A stretch of 64,000 nucleotides of DNA, from NCBI GenBank assembly GCA_023101725.1, contig JALJCO010003056.1, forward strand, positions 1 to 64,000, in the 5' to 3' direction. This stretch comes from Atherinomorus stipes. Its lineage: Eukaryota; Chordata; Actinopteri; Atheriniformes; Atherinidae. Under the pieces are notes generated by a model, which ran no database searches, was not told the origin of the DNA, and saw only the letters and a program-made list of their open reading frames with translations. Of the stretch, positions 41,070 to 52,794 are shown piece after piece (position 1 is the first letter of the stretch; every line of letters begins with the position of its first letter). The translations under genes and the position numbers were made by a program.

Positions 41070-41538
41070 TAGGCGCTTTCAGACTGTAGGAACCTTTTGG
41101 AGTTCCTATAACCTTTTCGGGAACCAGGATGGTGTTTTTGCTAATTTAGACATATAGGAACTAGGGACCTCGGACCACAGTTTGTATAACCTTTTTAGCT
41201 CCTACTCCCAGGCAGGGTCTTTTCAGTGTTCCTATAGGAACTGAAATACTTGTAACCTCATGTATCATGTAACGGCTGCTCCGTTACATGATACATATGA
41301 CCGTGATGAGGGAAAGCTGGTAAGTTAGCATAAAAGAGATGGGAAACTTGTTTTGTATTAGATCTGCTGGGGCATAAATTTGTCACTGTTGCAACAATTG
41401 TGTCACACATGGTCCCTAACAACGTCCTCCCTCATGTGCGAACGCACACTGAAGGCGAAGGGTAGTTCTTACAACTAAACTCAGGATGCATAGTTATAGG
41501 AACTGCGTTCTTAGAACCTCTTTGTCCGAATGCGCCTA
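41070..41538. mobile_element. Foldback MITE (TAGGCGC ends)
   Basis: The left end TAGGCGCTTTCAGACTGTAGG and the right end, reversed, TAGGCGCATTCGGACAAAG are inverted. Next to them, AGGAACC and AGTTCCTATAAC words occur in mirrored order at both sides. Internally, the ATGTATCATGTAACGG and CCGTTACATGATACAT words form a perfect hairpin near 41263-41294. It is non-coding. The superfamily was not determined, since no clear target duplication was seen. Confidence 0.65.
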
Positions 41539-41582
41539 CTGTTTCAGTAATTCCACCCAGAGCAAAGTGTTTTGTTGTTTAT

Positions 41583-42135
41583 TAGGCCTGGGACGATAAT
41601 CAATTAATCGCACGATAAATGAAAATGACGTCAATAACTTTCCCGGCCTCGATATATCGCCATGTGCATGCGCGTAGTTGTTTACCACGTCTCTCTTCTC
41701 TAAACATGCTGGATGACAAGAAGGTTCACTCTGTGCATCGGTCTCGGCACCTGGGCGCGTTTGTGGCTTCGTAAAACTAAATGAAGGGAGTGAAGCATCT
41801 TGTCAGTCATTCAGGATCTTTGTATCTGTGGGAGCCGGCGGAGCTGGCAGCACACATACAGACAGACCCGATGCAGGTGAGCTTCGAGGAGCATAGAAAC
41901 GCAAAACCAAATGCTCCAGCTCCGGTGTGGGAATATTTCGGCTTCAAGCTTCATGAGCGAGGTGGGACCATCAACACAGAAAAGCTAGTATGCCGACTCT
42001 GTTTAAAAATGGTAGCGCCTAAAGAGGCAACACAACGAACTCGCATGGCCACTTCAAACACATCCCGGTTGAATGTTGTCAATAATATGTGGGACAATAT
42101 ATCGTCCCGCAAAATTTGTTATCGTCCCAGGCCTA
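41583..42135 (+). mobile_element. hAT element carrying half a BED zinc finger
   Basis: The ends are TAGGCCTGGGACGATAA and its inverted partner (TTATCGTCCCAGGCCTA at the right). It is flanked by an exact 8-bp duplication TTGTTTAT at 41575-41582 and 42136-42143, the signature of hAT insertion. The + strand frame starting at 41781 contains VWEYFGFK (W50) and CRLC (Cys71, Cys74), the first half of a BED finger as found at the N-terminus of hAT transposases. The expected His pair is missing: the sequence jumps to the terminal repeat after TSNTSRLN. The element is thus an internal-deletion derivative. The frame leaves the element at about residue 118 and runs 28 codons into the flank. Confidence 0.88.
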
Positions 42136-42143
42136 TTGTTTAT

Positions 42144-44169
42144 GAAATTAAAGTAGGAATATACAGACCAGTTATTACGTCTGTGTTTTGTTTGATTAAA
42201 TTAAAAGACAAGAGGACTTAGTTTGGAGTAGTCTTTGGTGAAAACAGCTGCTTTTTCTGTTGGATTCCACTAAAAAGAAGAAAAGTTTTTAGTGAAATGA
42301 GGAACCATTAACCTAAATGATAAGTCATTACCTACTGGTGACTCATGTTCAGGGCTTTCTTTGCATTTCCTTAAAAGTGCAGCAAACACTGTGGCCCGAT
42401 TGCTGTTTCTGTTAAAGTTGGAGTCTTCAAAAGTCTCCTCAATGTCAATTTCCATTTGTGTTTATGTCAGATTTTTTTACACCCCTAGCGGCAGATTTTT
42501 ATCCCAGTTAGATCACATGAAAATAATAATTAAAGAAAGGAACATTTGCTGGCATATTAGCTAAAATCTAAACCATCTTTGTTTATGTTGCCTCTCTATT
42601 ATTACAAAAACTGCACCGCAATCAGTCAGCTATGGTGCCAGTGTGCAGTAAATCCTAATTACAAAGCCAGAAGAGGCACGATTGTCTTTCAACATTTGCT
42701 TTTGTGGCAAATGACAGATAAAAAAAAAAAACAAAAACAAAAAACAAACAAGGAGCTCTTCTCTGGATTTTCACTATTTATTTACCAATTAGATGCCTAT
42801 CTCTTCTTATTAAGCTCTCTTGGAGGGGCACAACGCCTACAAACACACCCGAGCCTCCCAGCATCCCAATGAATTCCTGGCATGATTCCATCTGCAGCCC
42901 CAGTGAAAGATATCCACAGCGGCACGCTCAGATGGCTAACTGTCCTTTAACTGTTAGAAAGTCTATCCAAACTGAAATAATCTTTTTACTCTGCTGTCGT
43001 AAGCATTCAAGGAAATTTGTTGTAGCTGGACAGATGAAATGGATGGTTGTTGTTCACAGCTCTGCAATTTGCCTCAGTGTGTCCTTGAGGAGATGCTTTG
43101 GAGGTGTGCTTCTCTGTCATGTCAGAGTAATATTGTCTCTGACTTGTTTAGTAAACAGAATCTCTCGCGGTTTAGGATTTTTATTGACCCCTTAGGTCTT
43201 TCTGTGGTCTGTACTGTTTGTAGTTACTGCACGTTTGTGTGTGTGTGTTTGAGACGAATAACATAGAGAAGATATCTGATTTTATAAGCAGGTCTGTCCT
43301 TGTAGTTAAACCATCGTCTAGCACTTGTAAAAGCCCTGGTTGTGCACTGCAGCAGTATTTGGTGATATAGACATCTGCTCTGGCAGTTAACTGGCGACTG
43401 CCCCTGTAGTTATTATTGTACTCTGTAAAGGGAACCTACCGTGCTGTCTGGAGACAGCCACCTTAATAAGGCTCTGTCAAGTTCATGCTTCTTTCTCTAA
43501 AGTAAAAAGCTTGTCTCTCTCTCCTTCTATTTTACTTTTTCTTCTTTTGCCCAGTTCCTGTCTTTCCCAACTTTCTGTCAGAGATTCTCAGAAGGGACTA
43601 CTCTCTGTGAGTTCTTGTTGCCCTACGCTTTGCTCTTCCCGTATTTCTAGCCCAGGGCCGGCTTTGATGTTCAGTGTCTTTACTCTCTGTAGCAATGCTG
43701 CCCTGCTGCCAAAGAAGCACTGCACCTCTCTTGTCTCTTTTGCCTTTTAATGCTGTTGCTAAAGAAAAGCCCTTAATTTTGTCTTTGTCCAAAGTGTATA
43801 GCTTCATGTTAAGTAGATGATAAAAAAGAGAGAGAGAGAGGGAGAAAATTCCCCTGGAGTTCAGGTAAAGTTCTTCTGTTGCCGTTATCTTTTGCTTAAT
43901 CCCAGCCTTGCTTACAAGTTACCGCAGCAAAGCCAAGGAGACAAGTAATTAGGAGAAAAGGTTGTTTCCAAGTTCATTTTATTATGTTTTTGCCTCAAGT
44001 AAAAGGGGCCATAAAAATAACTTCACACATTAATGTTAATCTTGTATAAATTCATTATGCCAGAAAGAAAAACATAATCAGAGTTTTGTGGAAATATTTT
44101 TCTTGCAGTCATCATTATGCAGTCTCTTTAGTGTGTTTTTGAAGCTTGTGTATAAGAATCCCGGGTTCC
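42144..44169 (+). other. Intron 1 stretch with no recognised feature
   Basis: About 2 kb of intron with an A/C-rich low-complexity patch near 42719-42752 and a short GA run near 43828. No coding motif was recognised. Confidence 0.45.
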
Positions 44170-45082
44170 TTAAAGGTACAATGTGTAACAAAATCAAAGG
44201 GCAATGACCAAAAAGTTTAATCATCAAATTCTGTTTCTATTGGCATCCAATCACTTTAAATCATCTGCTATGTTTTTATTTTCTTAGAATGAGACATTTA
44301 CATCTGCTTGCCGTTGGAAGTACTTCTGGTGCAATCATCACTTAACCCGAGGCCACTGAATCCACTTGCAGATGAAAACATGTTTGTCTGGAACAATTTT
44401 GGCCACTGAAGGCCACTGTTCATTCACAACTGTGCATGGCATTTGAAGTCATTTTTACAGTATTAGGGCAGCAGATTATAGCACAAATTTACCTTTATCA
44501 CAATATTAGCCTGCGCAATATCCGTATATCCCAAAGATGGCCTAAACTGCAATATCTAATAGTGTTTGTATATATTTTAAATGCAGGTAGGGGATCCTGG
44601 AAAAACTGTTTGAGCAAGCTAAATTTGAAAAAAATATAAAACCACGCCTCCAGAGCACAGGAGCACGTCTGCCGATAGTTGTCGGCGAACATACCCGAGA
44701 ACAGCCGACTGGCTAGCTTTAGCTTCCCAGTAAACAGCAGAGGAACCATGTTTCCTAAAAGTGATAATCATCTCACCTCCAACTTCTTCTTTGGCATAAA
44801 ACATCCTCACTCCAAACACCAACACCTCCATGACCTGATCCTCATCCGTTTTTTTTCTTTTTAAGAGCAAACACGGCATAGTTATTAAGAGCAGCGAGCA
44901 GTCATGTTTGTATCGGTTTGCACTGTGAGACGCTTACAGTATTTTATTTACAACAAATCATATTGTCATGGCAACTCTCAACAGTGTTAACGCATTTCCC
45001 AGGTTTTCTAAATATGCAGCCCTAATTTCTACACCTTTCTTTACCACCAGATGCCTGTAATTTTAACATATTATACTTTTAA
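44170..45082 (-). mobile_element. TTAA-flanked non-autonomous DNA transposon
   Basis: The left terminus TTAAAGGTACAATGTGT and the reversed right terminus TTAAAAGTATAATATGT match at 14 of 17 positions. Both begin with TTAA. A TTAA target is typical of piggyBac elements, so this is a candidate piggyBac-like MITE, but no transposase supports it. The interior (44590-44935) is the minus-strand copy of the repeat at 15625-16010 and reads DQVMEVLVF-VRMFY on the minus strand. The frame is short and has no recognised domain. Confidence 0.55.
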
Positions 45083-46059
45083 GTGTCTTTAAACACACAC
45101 ACTCAGACAGTTTAAAAGTATTTTTTTGGGAAATATGGATGGATTGAAATCACATTTTTGGAGTTTTGAACTTCCTTACTTTTAAGTTCATGCGTTATAG
45201 ACAGAAGCGATGACAGATCCGTTCCTCTCTAATCAGAGCACATAGATCAAACGCTTCCAGTAAAAGCTCTGTAGGGAAACATCTATTTATAAAAACATAC
45301 AAGGACATGTGCGACAATTGCTATGCCACTGAGCAAAAGTTTATGTAGCCTAACAGATGAAAGTGGTCTCTTAACGTTATCAAAGATTACTTTTCTGTAT
45401 TTCATCTTTTCGGACAAAATCACCATAAAGATCAAATGTGACATGATATGACAAGTCAGCTTTGGCATGGTGGAGCTCAATGGTTGCTGACAGATCTGAA
45501 GTTAATTAAAAGTGCTTTTTGTCCGTTGACTGATGCCAGTGCAGTGGGGTATGTGTAGTTTGATGGCTGTGGGTGGAGGGCACCGGCTGAGCTGCACAAT
45601 GGTAGGCTTTGTAGATCGATGTGATGCTGGGAAAGTCGACATGATGTCAGGCAAGTGCTGGCCTCAGTCCATACATTTCGATGCTTTGAGCATTCATAAC
45701 ACCTTCATGCAGCTGCATGAAGAATGCGAGGAACAGGTGAGGCCTAACCTGAAGGAGGGGCCCTGTGAATTTGTGAGTTATATAGAGCATAATAATTTGG
45801 ATTGCAAGATGGGTTTTTACAAATTCTGTCTCTTTCAGAAAAACAATAAATAGCACACAGCAGCAATTTTATCATGTTCACATTTGCTCCTTTTCTCTTT
45901 TTTTACAATGCTCTGATTTGTTAAACGCATCCATGCTTACCTATTCTGTATAATACCTACAGTATAAATCAATAGCCAAGATTTGGTTAGCTTTGATTTG
46001 GCTTAAAGTGTTGAAAGTATCCAAACAAAATATTTTTATATACTTATGAAAGTATATGA

Positions 46060-46250
<191 letters not shown>

Positions 46251-46812
46251 AAGTTGCCTGACAATTTGGTTTAAATCTATTTGTGGAGTCAATTTAAACT
46301 AAATTCTCTATAAATTGGAAAGATTGAGTTCAAAACAATAGGCGTTTCCATCCATCCTCACCAGGATGATCAATCAGTGGAAGTAATTCTCCTTCAGAAC
46401 TATTGAAGATGACGTTATAATGTGATAACCCAATAATTCAAATTTTAATTTTTAAGAGTGAGTCACAGAAACCTCAGTTGGTGAGAACAAACCATAATTA
46501 AAATGACATAATGGAAAGTCTGAAAACAGAAACCACAGTGGAACTGTAAACCTTTAAAGAATTTATATTACAACTATTTATTTGCAACTATGTGCTCTCG
46601 TTCAATTTCAGATGACGGCTGTGTGAACATTCTTTCGTCATGTTGAGTCATGGCTTGTTAAGTAATGCTTATAGTTTATTTACCTAACATGTTTACCTTC
46701 TACCAAGTCTATTTTATTTATATGCCAAGTTTTACTTTTCACTATAAAAACTTAAGTAACATTTAGAATTTTTTCATTTTCCATTTTAAAGCAATACTAC
46801 ACAAGTTTCTGA

Positions 46813-47322
46813 TAGGAATGTACGATATTGGAATTATGGCCGATATCCGATGTGCCGATATTTTAAAACTCGATATTGATACCGATATTACAGCTGAAAA
46901 ATAAATGATGTAATATTCATTCCTTGTGCAAAATTAGAAAAATACCTCAACTTGTGTGTTTAACAAGTCAAACTTAATGACAGTTGTTCAAACAAAACTA
47001 ATAGGATATGTGCATTATATCCTATATCCTATATATAAAACAAATAAACAATACCCCAAAACAGGGGATATTTGTTTATTTACACAAATGACTGTGTATG
47101 AACCCTGTTTACACAGAACATCCTAAAAGAAACTGTCTTTAGAAGTTGGAAAGTCTGTAAAAAAGAAGTTTTTGAGGAAGAAGAAATTTTTGTTTCTTTT
47201 AGACTTTAGAAACAGCGGCCTGATTGGTTAAATATCGGTTAAATATCGGTGGGGTGGCCGATGTCCGATACTCAGTTTTAAGGCCGATACTGAGAGGGGG
47301 CCAATTAAATCGTGCATCCCTA
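46813..47322. mobile_element. hAT MITE (TAGGGATGCACGAT ends)
   Basis: The ends TAGGAATGTACGATATTGG and, reversed, TAGGGATGCACGATTTAATTGG are inverted. They are flanked by GTTTCTGA (46805-46812) and GTTTCCGA (47323-47330), an 8-bp duplication with one difference. GGCCGATATCCGAT and ACCGATATT words near the left end answer AAATATCGGT and GGCCGATACTGAG words at the right. All this fits a non-autonomous hAT. No transposase was recognised. Confidence 0.85.
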
Positions 47323-47330
47323 GTTTCCGA

Positions 47331-50300
47331 CCTTAAAGCTCTGTTTCTGACCCATTTTGATGGTACAGTTACTTCATTAAGCAGATTCCTGGGATAATCA
47401 TCGCCATGCAGCATACTGAGGTGAGCCAACTGCGATTCATAACTTTGATTTCCTGCCCAGAGCATCATATAGCAGCTGTATTTTGCTTGACGGCTGTGCC
47501 ACACGTCAGTAACTGGATATCAACACACCTGCCATTCTGAGAGACACAAGAGGACATTATCAGGGGAAAGCAAGGCAAAGAGAAAGATAAAGTAAAAGAG
47601 ATACAGCTTGACAAGAATCAAGATTAGACATTTATTGGTTGGAGAGAGGTCAAAGAAGAGACAGGATGACATATCAGTCTTTGTGAGGGGGCGCTAAAGA
47701 GGAAAACTGCCTAAGTTCAGTCTTGCTTTAAATCAAAACCTTGTACAGTATGTGTCAACATGAAAAAGCTTATTGGCTTTTAGCTCTGACAATAACTGCA
47801 CATTCATGATCAAAAACTATGTTGGAGCTTTATTTGTTGTGATAAAACTCATGTACCATTGTTACTTTTGATGCTTTTAAAGACATACTGAACTTCAGGC
47901 ATCATGAAACACAGCATTTTTTCAAACTTGTGGACCCTAAATAGTCTCATATTTGGTGCTCTGCTCTGATGCTTCCCTGACAGTTACCCTGGCAATTAGT
48001 GATGCTGCTGTCTACATGCCATCCTGTGCTTTTATGTTTTTAACTGATGTCAGGAGTTCAAACCAGTCGCTGAGGAGTTGAACAGATAGCAATGGAAAGC
48101 CCTTCAGGACCTACCTTCCCCGTGCATTTTCTTTTTCTTTTTATACTCCCAGCCTCTCCTCCTCTATCCTTGGTTGGAGGGATAACCATCTACCCTTTCA
48201 GCAAAAGCCAGTGCCCTATCTGTCTCCCCGTGGCCTCCCTGTCTGCTCTCTCTTTCTCCTTCTCCTCTGCCTTCATCTCACTCTGGGGGGATAACCATCT
48301 AGCCTTTCAGCACAGGCCAGCTCTTTCTAATGACTGTTTCCAGTGAGGGAGTACAGTGGAGAAGCTTTGTCCCAGTGACTCTGATGTATTTCAGCAGCTT
48401 TGGGAAAAAAGGAAAGTCTTAAGCTTTTTTTTTTCCCTCACTGTTTTTCTGAACAGCATCATAAAGACTAAAATTTACTTTAATCTTGTGGCATAGTGAA
48501 ATGAGATAAGATTCTTGCTTCTTAAACCCCTTAGATTAAGCTTAAGCTAACATGAAACCAGTGCTCACGTGGATAATTAAGCTGCTAATTTGTTAATTAT
48601 GTGACCTTTACAAAGCCAGCCGAACTGGTTCAGTAATGCATTAATCCAAAAGTACTGCAAAGCATCAAACTCATAAATGAAAGATCTGTATAGAGCGCAG
48701 TCACTTTGGGGTCACACTGCATGTGGAAAAGTTTTCACGACCCATAACAAGACTGCAATGTACAATTTGAAGGAAAGGTCAAGTTGAAAGACTTGACATT
48801 GGAATTAACCCAAAAAATAAAATGCAGGCATCAAAACTTAGGCGGAAAAAAGCTGGTAAAAAGGAGCGAGACGACATTTTTACAACTGAAACAAAGCTAA
48901 GCAGAACACTAATAAACCATATGAGGAAAAACATCTGTGAAGTCTATGACCACCATAGCTGTTTTAAGGAAAACATTACTGGAGTGCACGAAGGAGCAAA
49001 TAAATGATGGAGGCAAAGCTAGAAGCAAAGAGTTGAGGCTTCCAAACTCAGGAGCCTAGGTTTGACAAGCATTTAAGTTTTCTGCTTTCATAGAAGAAGC
49101 TATGAAAAACCTTCTTTCAGGCCTGGACTGATAGGGGGATCAGACAGAGGAGTACAAAGTGAAAGACAGAAACATTCCTTTACACATCTTGTGCATTTAC
49201 CTGTCAGAGCGCTGCAATAAAGCTGCTCCCACATGGGCAATATGCCAAGTTTTGACTTCTAAAGGCCTGCAGGGCCGTCTGTGGGAATCCAAACACCGGA
49301 GTGGTTCTGCAGTTGTGTCAAAGGAGCTGCATCTCAGCTTTTCATAATTCATTTACATTCTAACCTATTCACAGCTCTTATGTCTTTTACTCTGTATTTT
49401 TAAATATGTAGGCATTATTAACTCAGTTTTTTAACCTTAAAAGCTCTGTTTTTGTAAAAGTACAAATACACAATGCTTTTTGTGTTTTTGTTAATTGCAC
49501 CTTATATTTTTCCCTTTAAGTGTCACATTCCAGCTTGACCTTTAAGCAGCAGAGTTTTACTTCAGTTCCGTGTCCTTCTGGATCTAATTTCCCTGGCAGC
49601 TTTGGCGAAGAGTAATTTGCTGTGGTTAACACTTATCTATTTGTGAAGAATGCTTGAATATGTTACAGCAAACCATAAATTCTCAAACCGCACATAATTT
49701 GTTAACTATCCCTATCAGCACTGAGAGGATGAACTCTTTTTTTTCCCCTCTTTGAAACTGCTCCAGCACTCAGAGGGTCATCCTGTGACAAGTCAACCTT
49801 TCACTTTCACACTGATGCATGTGAGATTTAGCTCAGGACTTTTCTTTTCTTTTTTCTCTTTTCTTATTGATATAATTATTTCACTACAACCAAATCCAAC
49901 AATCCAATCAAGTCTAAATATATTTATTTCAGAAACAGTTGTTGTTGATCTGCTAAATATGATTACATTATCATAAATGTGTTGTAAAAAGATCATAAAA
50001 GCCGGATGCTGGCAACAAAATAGCAACAACATGTTACATTTTTTGTGGTTTTGCTTTATTTAAAGGTTTTATATTTCACTTTTTTCATCCGTATTAAATC
50101 AATATACCCTATGCAAGGTAGTGTGCTACCATTTAAATATTGCCATTTAATCGTCAGAGAGATAGAGCACACAGTGGTCTTTGCTTTTTGTAGCTGTAAC
50201 AGAAGGACGTTTATAGTTGCCAATAATTATGCACAGCTGTGTGGGGAGCAAACACAAGGCAGGATCCAAGTTCTCTGCTGGGCCTACATTACCAAGAGGT

Positions 50301-52489
50301 ATGCTTTTAGAAACTAAACTTTCACACATTTTTTTTATTTGTTTTTTGTAAAATTTTGCTTAAAAAGGAAAAAAAAATGCCCTTGAATGCATCTCTGACT
50401 CACTATTTTCACATTATTTACAGGCATAGCTTATTAACTGCACATTCTTAAAAACGCATAAACATCTGACATACAGTATGCCAACAACTACAAAGCCTAT
50501 TTAACCATCATGCAGCAACGGTAGACAAATGTCTTTCACTTTTAGACCTAATTTCATTTTTTTCCACTAAATTACTTTCGAAAGCAAATAATGTAGCAGC
50601 TAAACTAAATCGGACCAATTGACCTTCATTCTTTTCATGCACCACTGACGTCCTGCAGATCAGATGACTCAGGTTCCCCAAACCCCCCCCCCCCCCTTTC
50701 CCAACACACAACAAACACAGCTGGAGCAGTTCCTCAGACGTTACGTGTACTGTATGTGGTCAGGGCCCACGCTGCTTTGCGTCATGCAAGAGACATGTGA
50801 CATCAGGGATGGTGGCCTACATTGAAGAGTAAGCCGCTGGCCTGGTAACTGAAAAGAGCTACTGTGGTGAGTGGTGCTCTGTGCTGTTTCATGGAGTGTC
50901 ATTGTGGTTTGTTGAGAGAACAAGAAAGCAGAAGACCAGAGACTTTATAGATCCAACATTCCCAAAACATTTTTGCCTTTGTCTTGGAGTGCCGCTGCTT
51001 CTAGTGGTTTCCACTCTGAGTCTGGATCCGTGTCCGTTCACCGTTTTCTACCTGCCTGCCAATATTTAGAAAATGTCCCATACTTTGTTTTCTCCCTGTT
51101 CACCATGTGACTTTCATGTTTCTGTTTGTTTTTAGTGCCTTTGCCTGGCTTTCAGTGAGCCTTGTCTATCCGTCTGTTGTCAAGTCATTTCACTGACTCA
51201 CAGTGACTAAGAGGGGCCTGAAGTGTTAGCCTGCCCTGACCTGACTTCAAAATAGACAGCTTGGCACGCACGCCATTCTCACACATCACCACCAAAACAG
51301 GGCTTTCCTTGTACAGTGTTAGTTCCCATGTCAGACCTTCGTTCAGATCAGGCTTTAATATGACTCACTGGTTAATAGACTTATGAGCCATGAATTGAGA
51401 GCAATCATCGAAGCCCACGGCCATCTTCCATCTAATGGGTCTGATTGTCAGTTAACAGGAACACACACGATGAAACACACAGTTCTGTCTTTTGATTTGC
51501 TGATTGCAGCTCAGTGTTTCACGCTATGATCAGACCTTTTGCTCAGTTGTTTACTTTATGAAAGTGCTGGCATGCACAAAGGTGTGCACCCTCTGCATAA
51601 CTGTCTTTTGCAGTTTAATTTCCATCAAACCAATATTGTCACCATATGACAGGTGATGATGCTATTTATCTTCATCTATGATATAGCTAGACAAATGACA
51701 TGAAATAATACAGATAAGAGAAACGCCCCAAGACAAAGACTGCTGGCTAGCCCAAGACATAAATAAAACAAGCCAGTGTTTGAGAATCTGGGCAAGTGTG
51801 GATTTGCTCTTGGAAGCCCAGATTCCCGGCCAGATTCCCAGCCAGAGGCGAAGGAAGGAAAGAAAGGGAGGGGTTTGTGTGCGTTTCTTTCTGTGTGTGT
51901 TTGCGGGTGTGCATGGGGAATGAGTGAAGTGAAGGAGGAACTGAGCGCTTGTCTGTGCTTTGATCTAATGACTGAAGCAGAGATCAGTCGTGTTCTCTCC
52001 AAGAAAAGATCTATAATCAGATCACCTCACTTTTAGTACTCATCTGATTCATTATTTGCGATTAAAGGAGCCCTGACTGAGGATTTGACAACCTTCCTAT
52101 CTGACTTTAAAAATGGTTAAAAAGGAGTGGCAGGGGCGTGTCCTAGTAAGACTAAAGATGGTGACTGATGGGTTTTTGTGAACGCTTTTGTTCTGTGGCA
52201 ACAGAGAGAAAAGGATTGCTGGATCACATTCAAAACATCCATCCTTTATGAAATTTGTGTTCAGGATTTCTATTCAAATCTAATGAGAAACAGAGCACAT
52301 GCTGCTTATTTTTGTGTGGAACTAAAGTCTATCTTGCCTGAGTGATGTTATCATAATTATTAATTTATATTCATAGCAGCAGACAGGAAAAGAGTGTCTT
52401 TAGAAGCCCATGTTTTCATTCCTCTAAAGCGAATGCAGCACTAAAAGTTAATGTCCCACATTATTTCACTTTTATAAAACTTTTAAAGA
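47331..52489 (+). other. Intron 1 stretch with little recognised
   Basis: About 5.2 kb of intron. It holds a small tandem duplication at 48176-48320 (separate entry) and a C14 run at 50683-50696. No exon, RNA gene or transposon end was recognised. Confidence 0.45.
48176..48320 (+). repeat. Partial tandem duplication, 109-bp period
   Basis: GATAACCATCTA-CCTTTCAGCA-AGCCAG occurs twice, at 48181-48211 and 48290-48320, exactly 109 bases apart, with only a few mismatches. The sequence between is pyrimidine-rich (CTCCT words) and shows weaker similarity. It is consistent with an old local duplication. No function is apparent. Confidence 0.75.
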
Positions 52490-52502
52490 TAAGATCATGG
52501 TT

Positions 52503-52781
52503 AGTCAGTCGCTTATCCAGTTCAGGGTTGCGGGAGCCTATCCCAGCTTTTATCAGGCAAGAGGTGGGGTACACCCTGGACAGGTCGCCAGTCTGTCGCA
52601 GGGCCAACACAGAGAGACAGAAAACCATTCACACTCACTTTCATTCCTAGGGGCAATTTAGAGTGATCAATTAACCTAACATGCATGTCTTTGGACTGTG
52701 GGAGGAAGCCGGAGTACCCGGAGAGAACCCGGGTTCTTACTGTGAGGCTGCGGTGCTAACCACCACGCCACCGTGCAGCCC
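52503..52781 (+). mobile_element. LINE2-type 3' tail or SINE, with target duplication
   Basis: It contains CTATCCCAGC, GTACACCCTGGACAGGTCGC, CAATTTAGAGTGATCAATTA and GCATGTCTTTGGACTGTGGG, the standard order of a repeat very common in teleosts that corresponds to an L2-like LINE 3' end or a SINE built on it. It ends ACCACCACGCCACCGTGCAG. An exact 13-bp duplication TAAGATCATGGTT flanks it (52490-52502 and 52782-52794), showing LINE-mediated integration. It is 5' truncated and carries no open reverse transcriptase frame. Confidence 0.88.
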
Positions 52782-52794
52782 TAAGATCATGGTT

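Noticed and set aside
45533..45853. 106-codon frame with a CAG-GTGAGG donor-like site inside
   Set aside because: It reads plausibly but matches no family I know, and there is no matching acceptor-exon-donor unit; kept out of the gene list.
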